Shown: one piece after another, positions 1 through 7,052 of the stretch
Layout: each line of letters begins with the position of its first letter
How positions within the stretch are numbered: position 1 is the first letter of the stretch
Source of the DNA: Candidatus Ethanoperedens thermophilum
GTDB taxonomy: Archaea; Halobacteriota; Methanosarcinia; Methanosarcinales; EX4572-44
Assembly (NCBI GenBank): GCA_012910725.1
Contig: WNEG01000025.1
Coordinates: 1 to 13,300 of the forward strand
Length of the DNA: 13,300 nt
Reading direction: 5' to 3'
The notes under the pieces: generated by a model
The model's database searches: none
Told to the model about the DNA's origin: nothing
Seen by the model: the letters and a program-made list of their open reading frames with translations, nothing else
Made by a program: the position numbers and the translations under genes

Positions 1-2064
1 ACATCCGAATCCACTGGCGTTTACCCGGATTTGCTGAACCGTTTCAGACTTGCAGAATCCAAATATAACAGCGGCATATTCGATTTTAAGGCGGACGCGG
101 TAACACTCCGGTTGAATATTGATGACAAGGTATTAAAAACGATTATAGAGAGCCTGTATTATCCATTATCGCCGTATGAGTTCTCAGTTCTCGGTGTTGA
201 GATCCTTGGGGATGTGTACGAGCAGTTTTTGGGTAAGGTCATCAGGTTAACCGCCGGGCACCAGGCAAAGGTGGAGACGAAGCCAGAGGTCAAGAAGGCG
301 GGCGGCGTGTATTACACTCCCAAGTACATCGTTGATTATATTGTCAGGAACACGGTTGGTAAGCTTGCTGCGGGAAAGACGCCGGGAGAGATTGCGGAAA
401 TTAAGATACTCGACCCTGCATGTGGTTCAGGAAGTTTTCTTATCGGTGCGTACACGTATCTTTTGAAGTATCACCTGGACTGGTACGTAGAAAACAAGCC
501 GAAGAAGTACAAGGAGGCGGTTTTCCAGGTCAGGGAGAACGAATGGTATTTGACAACGAATGAGAAGAAGCGGATTCTTTTGAATAATATTTTTGGCGTT
601 GATATTGACTCGCAGGCGGTGGAAGTAACGAAGCTGAGCTTGCAGTTGAAGGTGCTTGAGAACGAGAGCAGGGAGAGCGTAGACCAGCAGGTGAAGCTGG
701 GGATGGAGGGCATACTTCCAAATCTCGGGGGTAATATCAAGTGCGGGAATTCGCTTATCGGACCGGATTTTTATGATGCGGGGCAGATGAGACTTTTTGA
801 TGAGGCTGAGATGCGGCGGGTCAATGTGTTTGATTGGCGGGATGAAGTGAAGGGGTTTGGTGAAATCTTAAAGAAAGGTGGGTTTGATTGCGTGATCGGG
901 AATCCACCGTATCTCAACTTGACCGTGAACACCTGCTCTACTGATGTGCTTTCTTACTATGGCAAGAGATACAAATCTTTCATATCTGCACAATCGAAGA
1001 ATTTATTTGCGATATTCATCGAAAGATCGCTTCAGCTTAGGTCTTCCAATGCATATCATTCGTTTATCGTTCCTGAAGGTCTGGCAAGAACAAGAAGCTA
1101 TGCCACTACAAGGAAGCTAATGACCGAACATGCTGCACTTCAATCCATTCTTCTATTTGACTCACAAGTTTTTGGAAATGCTGTTATAGGCAACCTAATC
1201 TTTGTTTTGACTGCGGAGCATCAAGTAGAATCTTATAAAGTTCAACGTATGCACAGTAACCTCTCGATTGAGGATATCTGCATAATTCCCCATGATCCGG
1301 TTAAACAGACCGAAGATAATATGTGGAAGACAACTCCCGAATCGGCAGCCTCATCATTGGTAGCAAATATTCAGAGTTCTTACCCAATGGCGGACAAAAT
1401 GTACAAATTTTATAAGGGGATGGTCGTCAAGAATAGGAAAAATCACTTGCGAGCAGAGTTACGAGAAGGAGATTTGCCATTTATTCTTGGGAGTAATTTG
1501 GATAGATACAGATTACAATACAAATTTTACACCACCTATAATGAGTTGACAATCGTTGGGGGAACAAAGGTGTTGGTTAAACACATGGAATGCCCCAGAC
1601 TCCTCGTAAGAAGAACTGGTGATTATCTCTGTGCTACATTCTCCGATGAACCACAACTTGTAGAAAGCACTTTGTACATAGTGGCTGGAGCAAATAGGGA
1701 CTCCCTTCTGTACCTCTTGGGCGTACTAAATTCGAAGCTGTTTACATTCATTGTTCGGCAGAAAATGATTACGAACAAGCAAGCATTTCCACAAATACTA
1801 ATGACCGACTTGAAACAGCTCCCAATCCGCACCATTGACTTTTCAAACCCAGACGAAAAAGCGCAGCACGACAAACTCGTTTCTCTGGTGGATAACATGC
1901 TCGAACTCCAAAAGAAATACCACGAGGCAAGAATGGATCGTGACAAGGAGCTTTACGAACGGCAGATAAAACTTGTTGATGCGCAGATTGACGGGCTGGT
2001 TTATGATTTGTATGGGCTGACTGAGGGGGAGATTGCCATTGTGGAGGAGAGTGTGGAAAAATGA
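1..2064 (+). CDS. Type IIG (Eco57I-like) adenine-specific DNA methyltransferase, 3' part
   Basis: The frame is open from base 1, with no stop before the TTG at 31, so the gene starts outside the window and the TTG is probably not the start. The protein should methylate adenine N6 in DNA. Enzymes of this type often carry a nuclease domain at the N-terminus, which would lie upstream. Visible motifs are GGVYYTPKYIV (about nt 301-333), typical just before the methylase core; the SAM-binding motif DPACGSGSF (nt 412-438); and the catalytic NPPY (nt 901-912). From about nt 930 to 1830 comes a divergent, more AT-rich stretch that fits a target recognition domain. The end (nt 1860-2064) is a charged, probably coiled-coil tail finishing in DAQIDGLVYDLYGLTEGE. 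The stop overlaps the next start by 4 bp. A BREX PglX-type methylase is an alternative, but it is usually longer and accompanied by other BREX genes, none of which is seen. Confidence 0.9.
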   Translation, partial: TSESTGVYPDLLNRFRLAESKYNSGIFDFKADAVTLRLNIDDKVLKTIIESLYYPLSPYEFSVLGVEILGDVYEQFLGKVIRLTAGHQAKVETKPEVKKAGGVYYTPKYIVDYIVRNTVGKLAAGKTPGEIAEIKILDPACGSGSFLIGAYTYLLKYHLDWYVENKPKKYKEAVFQVRENEWYLTTNEKKRILLNNIFGVDIDSQAVEVTKLSLQLKVLENESRESVDQQVKLGMEGILPNLGGNIKCGNSLIGPDFYDAGQMRLFDEAEMRRVNVFDWRDEVKGFGEILKKGGFDCVIGNPPYLNLTVNTCSTDVLSYYGKRYKSFISAQSKNLFAIFIERSLQLRSSNAYHSFIVPEGLARTRSYATTRKLMTEHAALQSILLFDSQVFGNAVIGNLIFVLTAEHQVESYKVQRMHSNLSIEDICIIPHDPVKQTEDNMWKTTPESAASSLVANIQSSYPMADKMYKFYKGMVVKNRKNHLRAELREGDLPFILGSNLDRYRLQYKFYTTYNELTIVGGTKVLVKHMECPRLLVRRTGDYLCATFSDEPQLVESTLYIVAGANRDSLLYLLGVLNSKLFTFIVRQKMITNKQAFPQILMTDLKQLPIRTIDFSNPDEKAQHDKLVSLVDNMLELQKKYHEARMDRDKELYERQIKLVDAQIDGLVYDLYGLTEGEIAIVEESVEK

Positions 2065-3890
2065 GTGAACTACTCAAATTATTATTAGGAGCGGTTTTTT
2101 CCGTGCTCGCAACTCTGTTTTTAGCTTTGCTCAAACCTCTTTGGAGACACAAAAGACACCGGAACTATATTTTATTTTCGGTCTTTCTGCTCTGCATAAT
2201 TTTAACGCTCTATTTCTCAGGTTTCTTCGCGGGATGGATAGCGTCTATTCTCCTTGCTTTATTGGCGATTTATATTTTTGTCGCATACCACGCCGCGACA
2301 AGACCGATCTTTCTTGAAACTTCAGTGCTTTCCAATCTCGCAGCTCTCGTCAGGGAAGGCAGATATACAGAAATTGATAAACGATTCCCCAAAAGACCTT
2401 TTTATATCAGAAGTATACCAGGCAGAATAGAATGGAATTTACTTTGGGCAAGAAAGCTCATGGTGCAAGAGCAACCGAGATTGCGGGATGCCTACGAAAT
2501 GTATTCGGAACTTTTGAGCTTTCCCTTGTTTGAAAAAGAAGAAAATAAAATCAGATTGAATCAGGTGCTTGCGCTCTTCCTGCTCGGAGATACAAATAAA
2601 GCGAAATCTATTTTTGAGCGGACGAAGCAAAAAATTGATCAAGATAAATACTATGAAATTCTTTATTTGCAGTCTTTATTTGATGAAAGAGCAGGCGAAT
2701 TTGAAAAAGCGAGGCAGAGCTTATTGTCAGCCGTGGGTGAACACGACAATGTCAAAGATATGCAATTGGCAAAAATTTATAATAATCTTGGGCGTATGGA
2801 AGGAATGCTCGGAAATACTACCAACACTCTTCACTACTACCGCAAATCAGCGGAACTTGCACTCCACTTAAAAGAAAAATTCCTCGTACATATTGCTTAC
2901 CCAAACCTCATAGACACTTATCTACTTAATGGTGATAACAAAAATGCTGCTTCATTTTTGGACGAATATTCCAATCTTATCGACAAGAATAATATCGATG
3001 ATCTGCTTAGATTCCACAACTATAAACTTGAATATGCAAGACAGATAAAAAATAAAATACTCCTTTTAGATACATTGACCCAGGGAAGAATTGAAATTTT
3101 GCCGAAGATTCCTGCCCAAGAACAGCTTGTGTTTGAAATTGGCGAGCTCAGGATTAGATGGAACACTCCATACGGATGGGATGAAAAACTGTTTTGGGTG
3201 AGACATTCTCTGCCGGAATATCTCAAATTAGAATTTCCTAGTCGTTACTTTGAGCTTAAAGAAGTATTTAATATTTTGCGCGATCTTGCAAAAACGAACA
3301 ATTTAGGACCGTTTGCAGACCTATTTTCACAACTGTCAGATTTCATGAGGCGGTCCAAAAAAGACATAGACCAGTATGTTCTTGAGTTGCCGGATTATTG
3401 CGTTGATGAACGTTGTTCTTGGGAAAAAGAAAAAGCATTTTTGCGTAAAGTTCAGAAAGCAGATGAACCACCAATAGATCTGATAGACTTTTATGAAGGC
3501 ATGTTTGAACATTTGCGTAATATCAAGGACATACAACTTCAACATGGGAATCCACTACCAGCCATTGAACCAGATTTGAATATTGCAGACGAATGTATGG
3601 GGGTAGCTCAACAAATTCGGGATATAGCCGTCATAAATTACTTACGAAAGAATATGCAGAAGCACTTGGACAACGCTTGCAGAGATTTAGAAAAATTCCG
3701 TCAACACCCGACCTCAAACGAATATACTGTGCGTATCGCCAGATATGCCCTTTTCATGGGCAACAAAGAACGAGCCAGAAAATATTTCGATGATTTTGTT
3801 CGATCAAAAATCAGCATTTATCATTATGCAGCTTGGATACAGAGGTATTATAAGGAGTTGGATAGCGAGTTCCTGGGGTGTAATACTTAA
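2061..3890 (+). CDS. Membrane-anchored TPR-like protein coupled to the methyltransferase
   Basis: I do not recognise a named family. The 609-residue protein starts with three likely membrane segments (about residues 6-24, 36-54 and 56-77), with a basic loop KPLWRHKRHR between the first two. A long, mostly helical soluble part follows. Residues about 160-310 read like tetratricopeptide repeats, with phrases such as LALFLLGDTNKAKSIFE, AGEFEKARQSLL and IYNNLGRMEGMLGN at regular spacing. The C-terminal half is helical and charged, with no catalytic motif I can identify; a late repeat-like phrase is ARYALFMGNKERARKYFDD. The ATG overlaps the methyltransferase stop (ATGA), and GGAGGAGA lies about 10 bases upstream inside that gene, so translation is probably coupled. 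The gene is more AT-rich than the methylase core. A sensor or effector working with the methyltransferase at the membrane is inference only. Confidence 0.8.
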   Translation: MSELLKLLLGAVFSVLATLFLALLKPLWRHKRHRNYILFSVFLLCIILTLYFSGFFAGWIASILLALLAIYIFVAYHAATRPIFLETSVLSNLAALVREGRYTEIDKRFPKRPFYIRSIPGRIEWNLLWARKLMVQEQPRLRDAYEMYSELLSFPLFEKEENKIRLNQVLALFLLGDTNKAKSIFERTKQKIDQDKYYEILYLQSLFDERAGEFEKARQSLLSAVGEHDNVKDMQLAKIYNNLGRMEGMLGNTTNTLHYYRKSAELALHLKEKFLVHIAYPNLIDTYLLNGDNKNAASFLDEYSNLIDKNNIDDLLRFHNYKLEYARQIKNKILLLDTLTQGRIEILPKIPAQEQLVFEIGELRIRWNTPYGWDEKLFWVRHSLPEYLKLEFPSRYFELKEVFNILRDLAKTNNLGPFADLFSQLSDFMRRSKKDIDQYVLELPDYCVDERCSWEKEKAFLRKVQKADEPPIDLIDFYEGMFEHLRNIKDIQLQHGNPLPAIEPDLNIADECMGVAQQIRDIAVINYLRKNMQKHLDNACRDLEKFRQHPTSNEYTVRIARYALFMGNKERARKYFDDFVRSKISIYHYAAWIQRYYKELDSEFLGCNT

Positions 3891-3933
3891 TAAAAATCTA
3901 CGAGAGATATTATATGGGGTTCATATAACAAAA

Positions 3934-3959
3934 AAAATGGGGGACGCTTCCCCTATTTT
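3934..3959 (+). terminator. Strong hairpin downstream of the TPR gene
   Basis: An 11-bp stem with one G-U pair (AAAATGGGGGA pairs with TCCCCTATTTT) and a 4-base loop CGCT lies 44 bases after the TPR gene stop. A-rich sequence, not T-rich, follows on the plus strand, while the right arm itself ends in TTTT. It could end or stabilise the mRNA of the methyltransferase-TPR pair. Archaea more often use plain oligo-T, so termination is not certain. Confidence 0.5.
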
Positions 3960-4034
3960 AAAAAATTCAAAATCATTTAAAAGAACATCTGAAAAAAATA
4001 GGTAATTCCTGATCCCCGATATAAAAGGCAAACG

Positions 4035-4079
4035 ATGCTCGAACGGCAGAAGAAATGCCACAATGCGAGAATGGAGATA
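4035..4079 (+). pseudogene. Relic of a methyltransferase C-terminal tail, left piece
   Basis: The bases from ATGCTCGAAC onward match nt 1897-1940 of the intact methyltransferase closely. They translate to MLERQKKCHNARMEIT, against MLELQKKYHEARMDRD in the intact gene. An extra base just before the ATG (AACGATG against AACATG) breaks the frame on the left. Homology stops at about 4076 and the mevalonate kinase fragment begins at once. The piece continues logically in the right relic at 6946-7022. Confidence 0.7.
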
Positions 4080-4081
4080 AC

Positions 4082-4220
4082 ATGACCACAACCTGCTCTG
4101 CGCCCGGAAAGATATACCTCTTCGGCAAACACGCGGTAACCTATAGTATACGAGCAATCGCATCCACAATCAACCACCTGCACCACCGCGGCAGTCGCAG
4201 AAGCGAACCGGACAGATTAG
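4082..4220 (+). pseudogene. Broken start of a mevalonate kinase gene
   Basis: From the ATG the frame reads MTTTCSAPGKIYLFGKHAV, which is the signature N-terminus of GHMP-family mevalonate kinase (normally CSAPGKIYLFGEHAVVYG), the enzyme that phosphorylates mevalonate in isoprenoid lipid synthesis. The conserved GEHAV glutamate is here lysine (GKHAV). After about 30 residues the sense moves to the +1 frame, where TTAAVAEANRTD is read up to a TAG at 4218-4220. Frame 0 instead runs to a stop at 4241-4243 with nonsense sequence. Only about 45 codons of a roughly 300-codon gene remain, without the ATP-binding GLGSS region. It is a dead fragment, presumably carried here by recombination. Confidence 0.7.
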
Positions 4221-4230
4221 GTGAAAAACA

Positions 4231-4497
4231 ATGGAAACCGTAACGATGGAAACAAAAACGTCAGCCCAACACATCATATCCGACCCCGCCATCTGCCACG
4301 GCGAGCCAACATTTCGCGGCACACGCATTATGGTCGCGGATGTACTGGAACAGGTTGAGAGCGGCATGGCTTATGAGACAATCATCGAAGAGTGGCGTTA
4401 CGAGATTGACAGAGATGCAATTGCCAAAAGCCGGTCTGCGTGGCTCACGCCCCTCGGTGGCGTTGGCAAAGCCCGAAGGTCAAAAAGTGGAATTTAA
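4231..4497 (+). CDS. DUF433 family protein (possible antitoxin), altered C-terminus
   Basis: The core SDPAICHGEPTFRGTRIMVADVLEQ, followed by SGMAYETIIEEW, is the DUF433 signature. It is a small helix-turn-helix-like protein usually encoded beside a DUF5615 PIN-like partner and regarded as its antitoxin. AGGTGA at 4219-4224, six bases before the ATG, supports the start. The last 25 residues (SRSAWLTPLGGVGKARRSK and on) do not look like the usual end. In the +2 frame the same DNA reads KPVCVAHAPRW, closer to the expected AVRLAHxAL helix, so a frameshift near 4430 is likely. No DUF5615 gene follows, so the protein is an orphan and may be decaying. The first bases overlap the mevalonate kinase fragment. 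Confidence 0.75.
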   Translation: METVTMETKTSAQHIISDPAICHGEPTFRGTRIMVADVLEQVESGMAYETIIEEWRYEIDRDAIAKSRSAWLTPLGGVGKARRSKSGI

Positions 4498-4551
4498 ACC
4501 ACTGTGACGTAAAGGTAAACTATTTAGGAAATAATGATAGAGAGGTAAATC

Positions 4552-4809
4552 ATGCCCATCTCAAAAAGACTCTCACAATTACTCGATAATATGGCACCTC
4601 CGGAACGTGTGGAAGTCGAGACCTTCGCGGCTTTCGTGGTAGCGCGGCGGAGTTTGCGGAATCTCTCGGTTCTGACTGACGAGATTTCCACCCAAGAACT
4701 TATGCGGCTCGTCATGGACTCCGGGAGTTTCGACTGGCTGGATGCCAGTTGCGAAGATGTTTATTCCAGTGAGGATGGTGAGGCAGTCAAATGGCTCAGC
4801 GAATCGTAA
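4552..4809 (+). CDS. Antitoxin of a MazF-like module
   Basis: A small acidic 85-residue protein. The start SKRLSQLLDNMAPPERVEVETFAAFVVAR resembles the helical pattern of DUF2281-like antitoxins, and the end SCEDVYSSEDGEAVKWL is the kind of acidic tail that blocks a MazF-type toxin. AGAGGT lies 6-7 bases before the ATG. The last 19 bases overlap the toxin gene, the usual arrangement for coupled synthesis. Family assignment rests mainly on position and general character. Confidence 0.7.
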   Translation: MPISKRLSQLLDNMAPPERVEVETFAAFVVARRSLRNLSVLTDEISTQELMRLVMDSGSFDWLDASCEDVYSSEDGEAVKWLSES

Positions 4810-5148
4810 GGCGAGGTAGCACAGTTCTCGTCCGCTACCCGTTTACAGACCTGTGCAACACAAAAGTCCGTCCAGCGGTGGTGCTTACGCCTGACCACCT
4901 GATGCGCAGACTGGATGACGTTCTCTGTCTTTTTGTCTCATCTTCGATTCCCGCAGAATTACTCCCGACTGATTTCACCCTTGAACCGGGGCATTCTTCC
5001 TTTCCGGGGGCGGGTTTGAAATATCGCTCGGTATTCCGGACGCACAAGTTGGCGTTACTCGATAAGTCGCCAGTACTCGCGTGTTTTGGAGGAACTGGAT
5101 CGAGATATAATGAATGAAATAGAAGAGCGATTGCGGATCGATCGATAA
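4791..5148 (+). pseudogene. MazF/PemK-like toxin with a C-terminal frameshift
   Basis: MazF/PemK toxins are ribonucleases that cut mRNA. The N-terminus GSTVLVRYPFTDLCNTKVRPAVVLTPD is the typical start, with the conserved basic-Pro-Ala segment KVRPAVV. Frame 0 reads into FGGTGSRYNE and stops at 5115-5117. If one T of the TTTT run at 5084-5087 is removed, the protein continues as CLEELDRDIMNEIEERLRIDR to a stop at 5146-5148, the expected amphipathic C-terminal helix. A one-base insertion has therefore probably truncated it, unless it is a sequencing error in the homopolymer. Frame 0 alone gives 108 residues and may retain the core fold. Confidence 0.75.
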
Positions 5149-5179
5149 AACCGCAACACACAGAATCAGGTGAAAGCCA

Positions 5180-5374
5180 ATGAAAACCATAACAACAGAA
5201 GCAAAACTAACGCCCAAACTGCTTGAGGAACTGGAGAACATCATCCAGGAGGGATGGTACACCGACAGGAGCGAGGCAATCCGGGATGCCGTGCGAAAGC
5301 TCATAATGGAAAGAAGACTCTCGAAAGAGGAGCGAAACATCATAAAGGATGTTGAATGGGGACTGCATGGTTAA
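5180..5374 (+). CDS. Ribbon-helix-helix antitoxin (VapB/CopG type)
   Basis: A 64-residue protein with the ribbon-helix-helix layout. A beta strand (MKTITTEAKLTP) is followed by two helices, LLEELENIIQEGWYTDRSEA and IRDAVRKLIMERRL, with the turn WYTDRSEAIRDAV typical of this class. The short tail would wrap the toxin. It should bind the PIN toxin encoded next and repress their shared promoter. AGGTGA at 5166-5171 stands 8 bases before the ATG. The stop overlaps the toxin start by 8 bp. Its leader and first codons resemble those of the DUF433 gene at 4231. Confidence 0.8.
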   Translation: MKTITTEAKLTPKLLEELENIIQEGWYTDRSEAIRDAVRKLIMERRLSKEERNIIKDVEWGLHG

Positions 5375-5864
5375 AGCAGTCTCAAACTCCGGTCCGATCA
5401 TACACCTCTCAGAGGTCAACTGTTTTGATGCGCTACAGATAGCAGACGTGGTACTCCCATCTGCTGTGTACCACGAGGTGACCCGCTATGATAAACCCGG
5501 GTCAAAGGAACTGCAAAACTCACACATACCAGTTATCCAGCTTAACGAAGAAGAGATGGTCTTTGCCAAGCGATTGTGTGGTGCGTATGGGATTGATGTC
5601 GGGGAAGCTGAAGCGATTGCACTTTGCCTTTCCAGAAAGTATCAGCTATTCTTCACCGATGACTCCGATGCAAGAGACGTTGGCGAACTCTATGATATCG
5701 AAGTCCATGGTACGGCAGGCATAGTTGCAAGAGCGCAATCGTTGGGATTGTTGAGTTACGAGGAAACGAAACATGCCATACATGATCTGCACGAAAGAAG
5801 TAGTCTGTACATGACAGAGAGGGTTTATCGGATTGTGATGGACATGATCGAAAAGGAACGGTGA
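5367..5864 (+). CDS. PIN-domain toxin, DUF3368 type
   Basis: PIN proteins of this type are metal-dependent ribonucleases partnered with small antitoxins. From the ATG at 5367 the protein is 165 residues. It opens with VKAVSNSGPIIHLSEV (N7 sits where many PIN domains have the first aspartate, as in the SNSGPLI subgroup), followed by VLPSAVYHEV, the acidic GIDVGEAEAIALCLS (E80, E82) and LFFTDDSDARDVG (D98, D99, D101), then the DUF3368-like HGTAGIVARAQSLGLLS. An ATG at 5349 is in frame, but the domain begins directly after 5367, which also gives the usual short overlap with the antitoxin. With Asn in place of the first Asp, activity needs testing. Confidence 0.85.
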   Translation: MVKAVSNSGPIIHLSEVNCFDALQIADVVLPSAVYHEVTRYDKPGSKELQNSHIPVIQLNEEEMVFAKRLCGAYGIDVGEAEAIALCLSRKYQLFFTDDSDARDVGELYDIEVHGTAGIVARAQSLGLLSYEETKHAIHDLHERSSLYMTERVYRIVMDMIEKER

Positions 5865-5929
5865 AGATGTGCCGGCTGCGAAAAGGGCACGAGGGTTGCT
5901 GTGGATGCGAAGGAGGGTGGTGAGGGGAG

Positions 5930-6928
5930 ATGAGTGTGGTGGAGGGTTGTGAGAATATGATACATTTCAGATTGGTAGGGATTAAATTAGGGGAAGGATT
6001 GAAACACGACACCACGATTAATGAAATTGGTAGAATGGCGAGAGCGATTTTTAATTTTCCCGTTTCTCCACACCCCCTTGGAAGTATCACCTCTACTCGT
6101 TCTCAATTGATTTATGATTGGGTAATGACTCTTGCCGAACAACCTGTGGATGAAGAAAGCAAATTACAGTTGCTTCAAGACTTTATACATGCTTTAACTC
6201 CAGTGGATAGTCCTTTAAGGAACTTAATAAAAGAGACTGTCAATCCATCCGAACTTGATTTTTGGAGCATGGTTCACGAGAGCGTCGTCAAAGTAGCTAA
6301 GGATAAATTTGAAGACGGATATCATGCTGATGCAGTAGAATCGTCTTTTAAGGAAATTAATGCACGCGTCAAGGAAGTATTAAGAAATAAAACAGGAAAA
6401 GAGTTAGATGGCGCCAGTCTAATGACTAACGCATTTTCAGAAAAGAGTCCTGTTATCGTTTTAGCTGATTTATCCACTGAAACAGGGCGGAATATTCAAA
6501 AGGGATTCATGCAAATTTTTGCGGGGGCGATGACCGGAATCAGAAATCCCCATGCACATGAGAATATTCCTATCAGTAGAGAAAGAGCGACACATTTTAT
6601 TTTTCTGGCGAGTCTTTTGATGCATAAGTTGGATTGCACAGGATTGATTGAACAAGGTATTTTTGATGATGAATCGCAACTATCTGATTTACTTTCTTTT
6701 CTTTCGTCCCAAGTTTTTCCATATGAAACTTTTGATGGGATGTTTAAGGAATTGGCTGAAAGAGGTAACTCTGATCAGCAATACCAAGCAGTCTTTGACT
6801 CAGGACTAGTTGAATACCATGACAAAATGATGAACTATAGCGATCATGGGGAGCCCGATCTCCATCACACCAAACCCCCCAACCCCATCCCACATTCATC
6901 CTCGATCAAAATAGAATATATCCAGTAA
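5930..6928 (+). CDS. TIGR02391/Ymh-type protein with HEPN-like motif
   Basis: The middle of this 332-residue protein is a TIGR02391 (Ymh) domain. HADAVESSFKEINARVKE is followed by GASLMTNAFSEKSPVIVLAD, then by GRNIQKGFMQIFAGAMTGIRNPHAHE. The RNPHAH at residues 205-210 is an R-x4-H motif like that of HEPN ribonucleases, which act in toxin-antitoxin and abortive infection systems. The first 100 residues and the last 90 are not recognised. The tail from about residue 305 (GEPDLHHTKPPNPIPHSS) is proline-rich and may be read-through into former intergenic DNA. The start is uncertain: ATG 5930 has AGGAGG 13 bases upstream, while ATG 5957 (residue 10) has GGAGG 11 bases upstream. The gene stands 65 bp after the PIN toxin. 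RNase activity is inference. Confidence 0.75.
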   Translation: MSVVEGCENMIHFRLVGIKLGEGLKHDTTINEIGRMARAIFNFPVSPHPLGSITSTRSQLIYDWVMTLAEQPVDEESKLQLLQDFIHALTPVDSPLRNLIKETVNPSELDFWSMVHESVVKVAKDKFEDGYHADAVESSFKEINARVKEVLRNKTGKELDGASLMTNAFSEKSPVIVLADLSTETGRNIQKGFMQIFAGAMTGIRNPHAHENIPISRERATHFIFLASLLMHKLDCTGLIEQGIFDDESQLSDLLSFLSSQVFPYETFDGMFKELAERGNSDQQYQAVFDSGLVEYHDKMMNYSDHGEPDLHHTKPPNPIPHSSSIKIEYIQ

Positions 6929-6945
6929 ACATTCTTTGCTCATTC

Positions 6946-7022
6946 CTTCTCGACAGACGGGTAAGAACTGTTGATGCGTAGATTGACCGGCTGGTTTATG
7001 AGTTGTACGGGCTGACGGAGAA
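6946..7022 (+). pseudogene. Relic of a methyltransferase C-terminal tail, right piece
   Basis: One frame reads LLDRRVRTVDA, a TAG stop, then IDRLVYELYGLTEK. The intact gene at about nt 1951-2028 gives LYERQIKLVDAQIDGLVYDLYGLTEGE. The TAG at 6979-6981 replaces the CAG of the parent. Homology ends at about 7022 and the frame stops at 7048-7050, two bases before the convergent hdrA stop. With the left piece at 4035-4079 it makes up almost one whole tail. It does not come from the intact gene by a recent copy, because many bases differ. Confidence 0.75.
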
Positions 7023-7052
7023 GTTCAGAATCTTTCGTCACACTTTTTAACC

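Noticed and set aside
1769..2152. 127-residue minus-strand frame
   Set aside because: Antisense to the methyltransferase tail and the TPR gene start; low-complexity composition without motifs.
3745..4005. 86-residue frame overlapping the end of the TPR gene
   Set aside because: Most of it is in another frame of the TPR gene and it runs through the terminator hairpin.
5082..5090. Programmed frameshift in the MazF-like gene
   Set aside because: A TTTT run alone is not a slippery site with a stimulating structure; a mutation or sequencing error is simpler.
4975..5343. 122-residue minus-strand frame
   Set aside because: Antisense to the MazF-like and RHH genes, which have clear family motifs.
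5653..6090. 145-residue minus-strand frame
   Set aside because: Antisense to the PIN toxin and the TIGR02391 gene; proline, serine and histidine-rich as expected for a shadow.
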